Origin: Kiloniellales bacterium
GTDB taxonomy: Bacteria; Pseudomonadota; Alphaproteobacteria; Kiloniellales; JAKSBE01
Reading direction: 5' to 3'
Length of the DNA: 5,163 bases
NCBI GenBank assembly: GCA_030067055.1
Contig: JASJAL010000275.1
Location: 1-5,163, forward strand
Below the pieces are notes generated by a model, which saw nothing but the letters and a program-made list of their open reading frames with translations, was not told the origin of the DNA and made no database searches. Below are positions 4,846-5,163 of the stretch, piece by piece (the stretch's first letter is position 1; each line of letters starts with the position of its first letter). Made by a program: the position numbers and the translations under genes.

Positions 4846-5163
4846 TCAGAGGTCCTTGCACAGCCTCAGCGCATCGTAGATCGCGGCGTGGATGTTGCGG
4901 CTCGAGACCGCGTCGCCAATGCGGAACAGCTGGAACCGACCCTCGGGGTTGCTGGCGACCTCTTGCGGACGGCCGGCGATCAGCGCCTGGTAGTCGACCT
5001 CACCGCGGTTGCGCGAGCCTTCCTTCAAAGCGAAATAGAGTTCGTCCAGCGGCAGGGTGCCGTGCTCGACCACCGCCTGGTCGACCAGGCGTTCCTCGGC
5101 CCAGTCGCCGTAGTCGCTGCCGACGCGGGCGGCCAGCTTGTTGCCCTCGCGCCGCAGGCTCAG
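4846..5163 (-). CDS. Trimethylamine-dehydrogenase-like NADH:flavin oxidoreductase, C-terminal end only
   Basis: This is the last 105 residues of a larger protein that enters from the right edge; the frame is open from 5163 to the TGA at 4848-4846. A GTG codon at 5073 lies in frame but is internal, since the coding pattern continues upstream without a break. The ending FRIGDAVSSRNIHAAIYDALRLCKDL-like segment (written here by its key parts: RIGDA, RNIHAAIYDA, RLCKDL) is the nucleotide-binding-domain end of Old Yellow Enzyme fusions such as trimethylamine/dimethylamine dehydrogenase, DgcA-type dimethylglycine demethylases and N-methylproline demethylases. These carry an FMN barrel with a 4Fe-4S centre and a C-terminal pyridine-nucleotide-disulfide-oxidoreductase-like half. 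The GDA motif normally contacts FAD or ADP. The N-methylated substrate cannot be decided from this fragment; a 2,4-dienoyl-CoA reductase is an alternative. Confidence 0.8.
   Translation of the reverse strand: MSLRREGNKLAARVGSDYGDWAEERLVDQAVVEHGTLPLDELYFALKEGSRNRGEVDYQALIAGRPQEVASNPEGRFQLFRIGDAVSSRNIHAAIYDALRLCKDL

Noticed and set aside
4846..5073. A 75-residue gene starting at GTG 5073
   Set aside because: The same frame stays open to the window edge at 5163 with protein-like sequence, and the C-terminal motifs belong to a much larger flavoprotein. The GTG is internal.

Overview
The window is GC-rich, gene-dense bacterial DNA. Codon use is strongly G/C-ending, and the genes overlap or abut at their ends. 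The protein families are an HAE1-type RND efflux pump, a GLYR-type beta-hydroxyacid dehydrogenase with a divergent LysR regulator, and a trimethylamine-dehydrogenase-like flavoprotein. Together they fit a free-living alphaproteobacterium of the Rhodospirillales/Kiloniellales kind. That placement is inferred from style and family content, because no rRNA or other phylogenetic marker is present.

Layout. (1) Positions 1-1739, minus strand: an efflux operon with the periplasmic adaptor gene first and the RND permease second. Their stop and start codons overlap in TGATG, and the permease runs off the left edge after 209 codons. (2) Positions 1740-2083: a 344-bp non-coding region between divergent genes. 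It holds an interrupted palindrome that flanks a -10-like hexamer facing the efflux operon, a cluster of short CCATTCGG/CCGAAGG repeats, and a small hairpin next to the ribosome-binding site of the next gene. (3) Positions 2084-2569, plus strand: a GNAT acetyltransferase of the COG3818 type. (4) Positions 2562-3425, minus strand: an NAD(P)-dependent beta-hydroxyacid dehydrogenase that overlaps the acetyltransferase tail to tail by 8 bp. (5) Positions 3426-3531: a compact divergent promoter region that ends in a perfect palindrome containing a T-N11-A LysR box and reaching the first base of the regulator's ATG. (6) Positions 3532-4452, plus strand: a LysR-family regulator of the CrgA-like subgroup. 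(7) Positions 4433-4756, minus strand: a small exported protein starting at TTG, overlapping the LysR gene tail to tail by 20 bp. (8) Positions 4846-5163, minus strand: the C-terminal end of a trimethylamine-dehydrogenase-like flavoprotein that enters from the right edge.

How the parts work together. The adaptor and permease would form the inner-membrane and periplasmic parts of a tripartite exporter; no outer-membrane channel gene is in view. The LysR protein and the divergent dehydrogenase form a classic regulator-target pair, with a palindrome that could serve autoregulation, control of the dehydrogenase, or both. The flavoprotein fragment hints at methylated-amine or N-methyl amino-acid catabolism nearby, but a link to the dehydrogenase is unproven. 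I found no defence system, mobile element, CRISPR array, tRNA or rRNA. The most interesting signals are the two operator-like palindromes and the uncharacterised exported protein.
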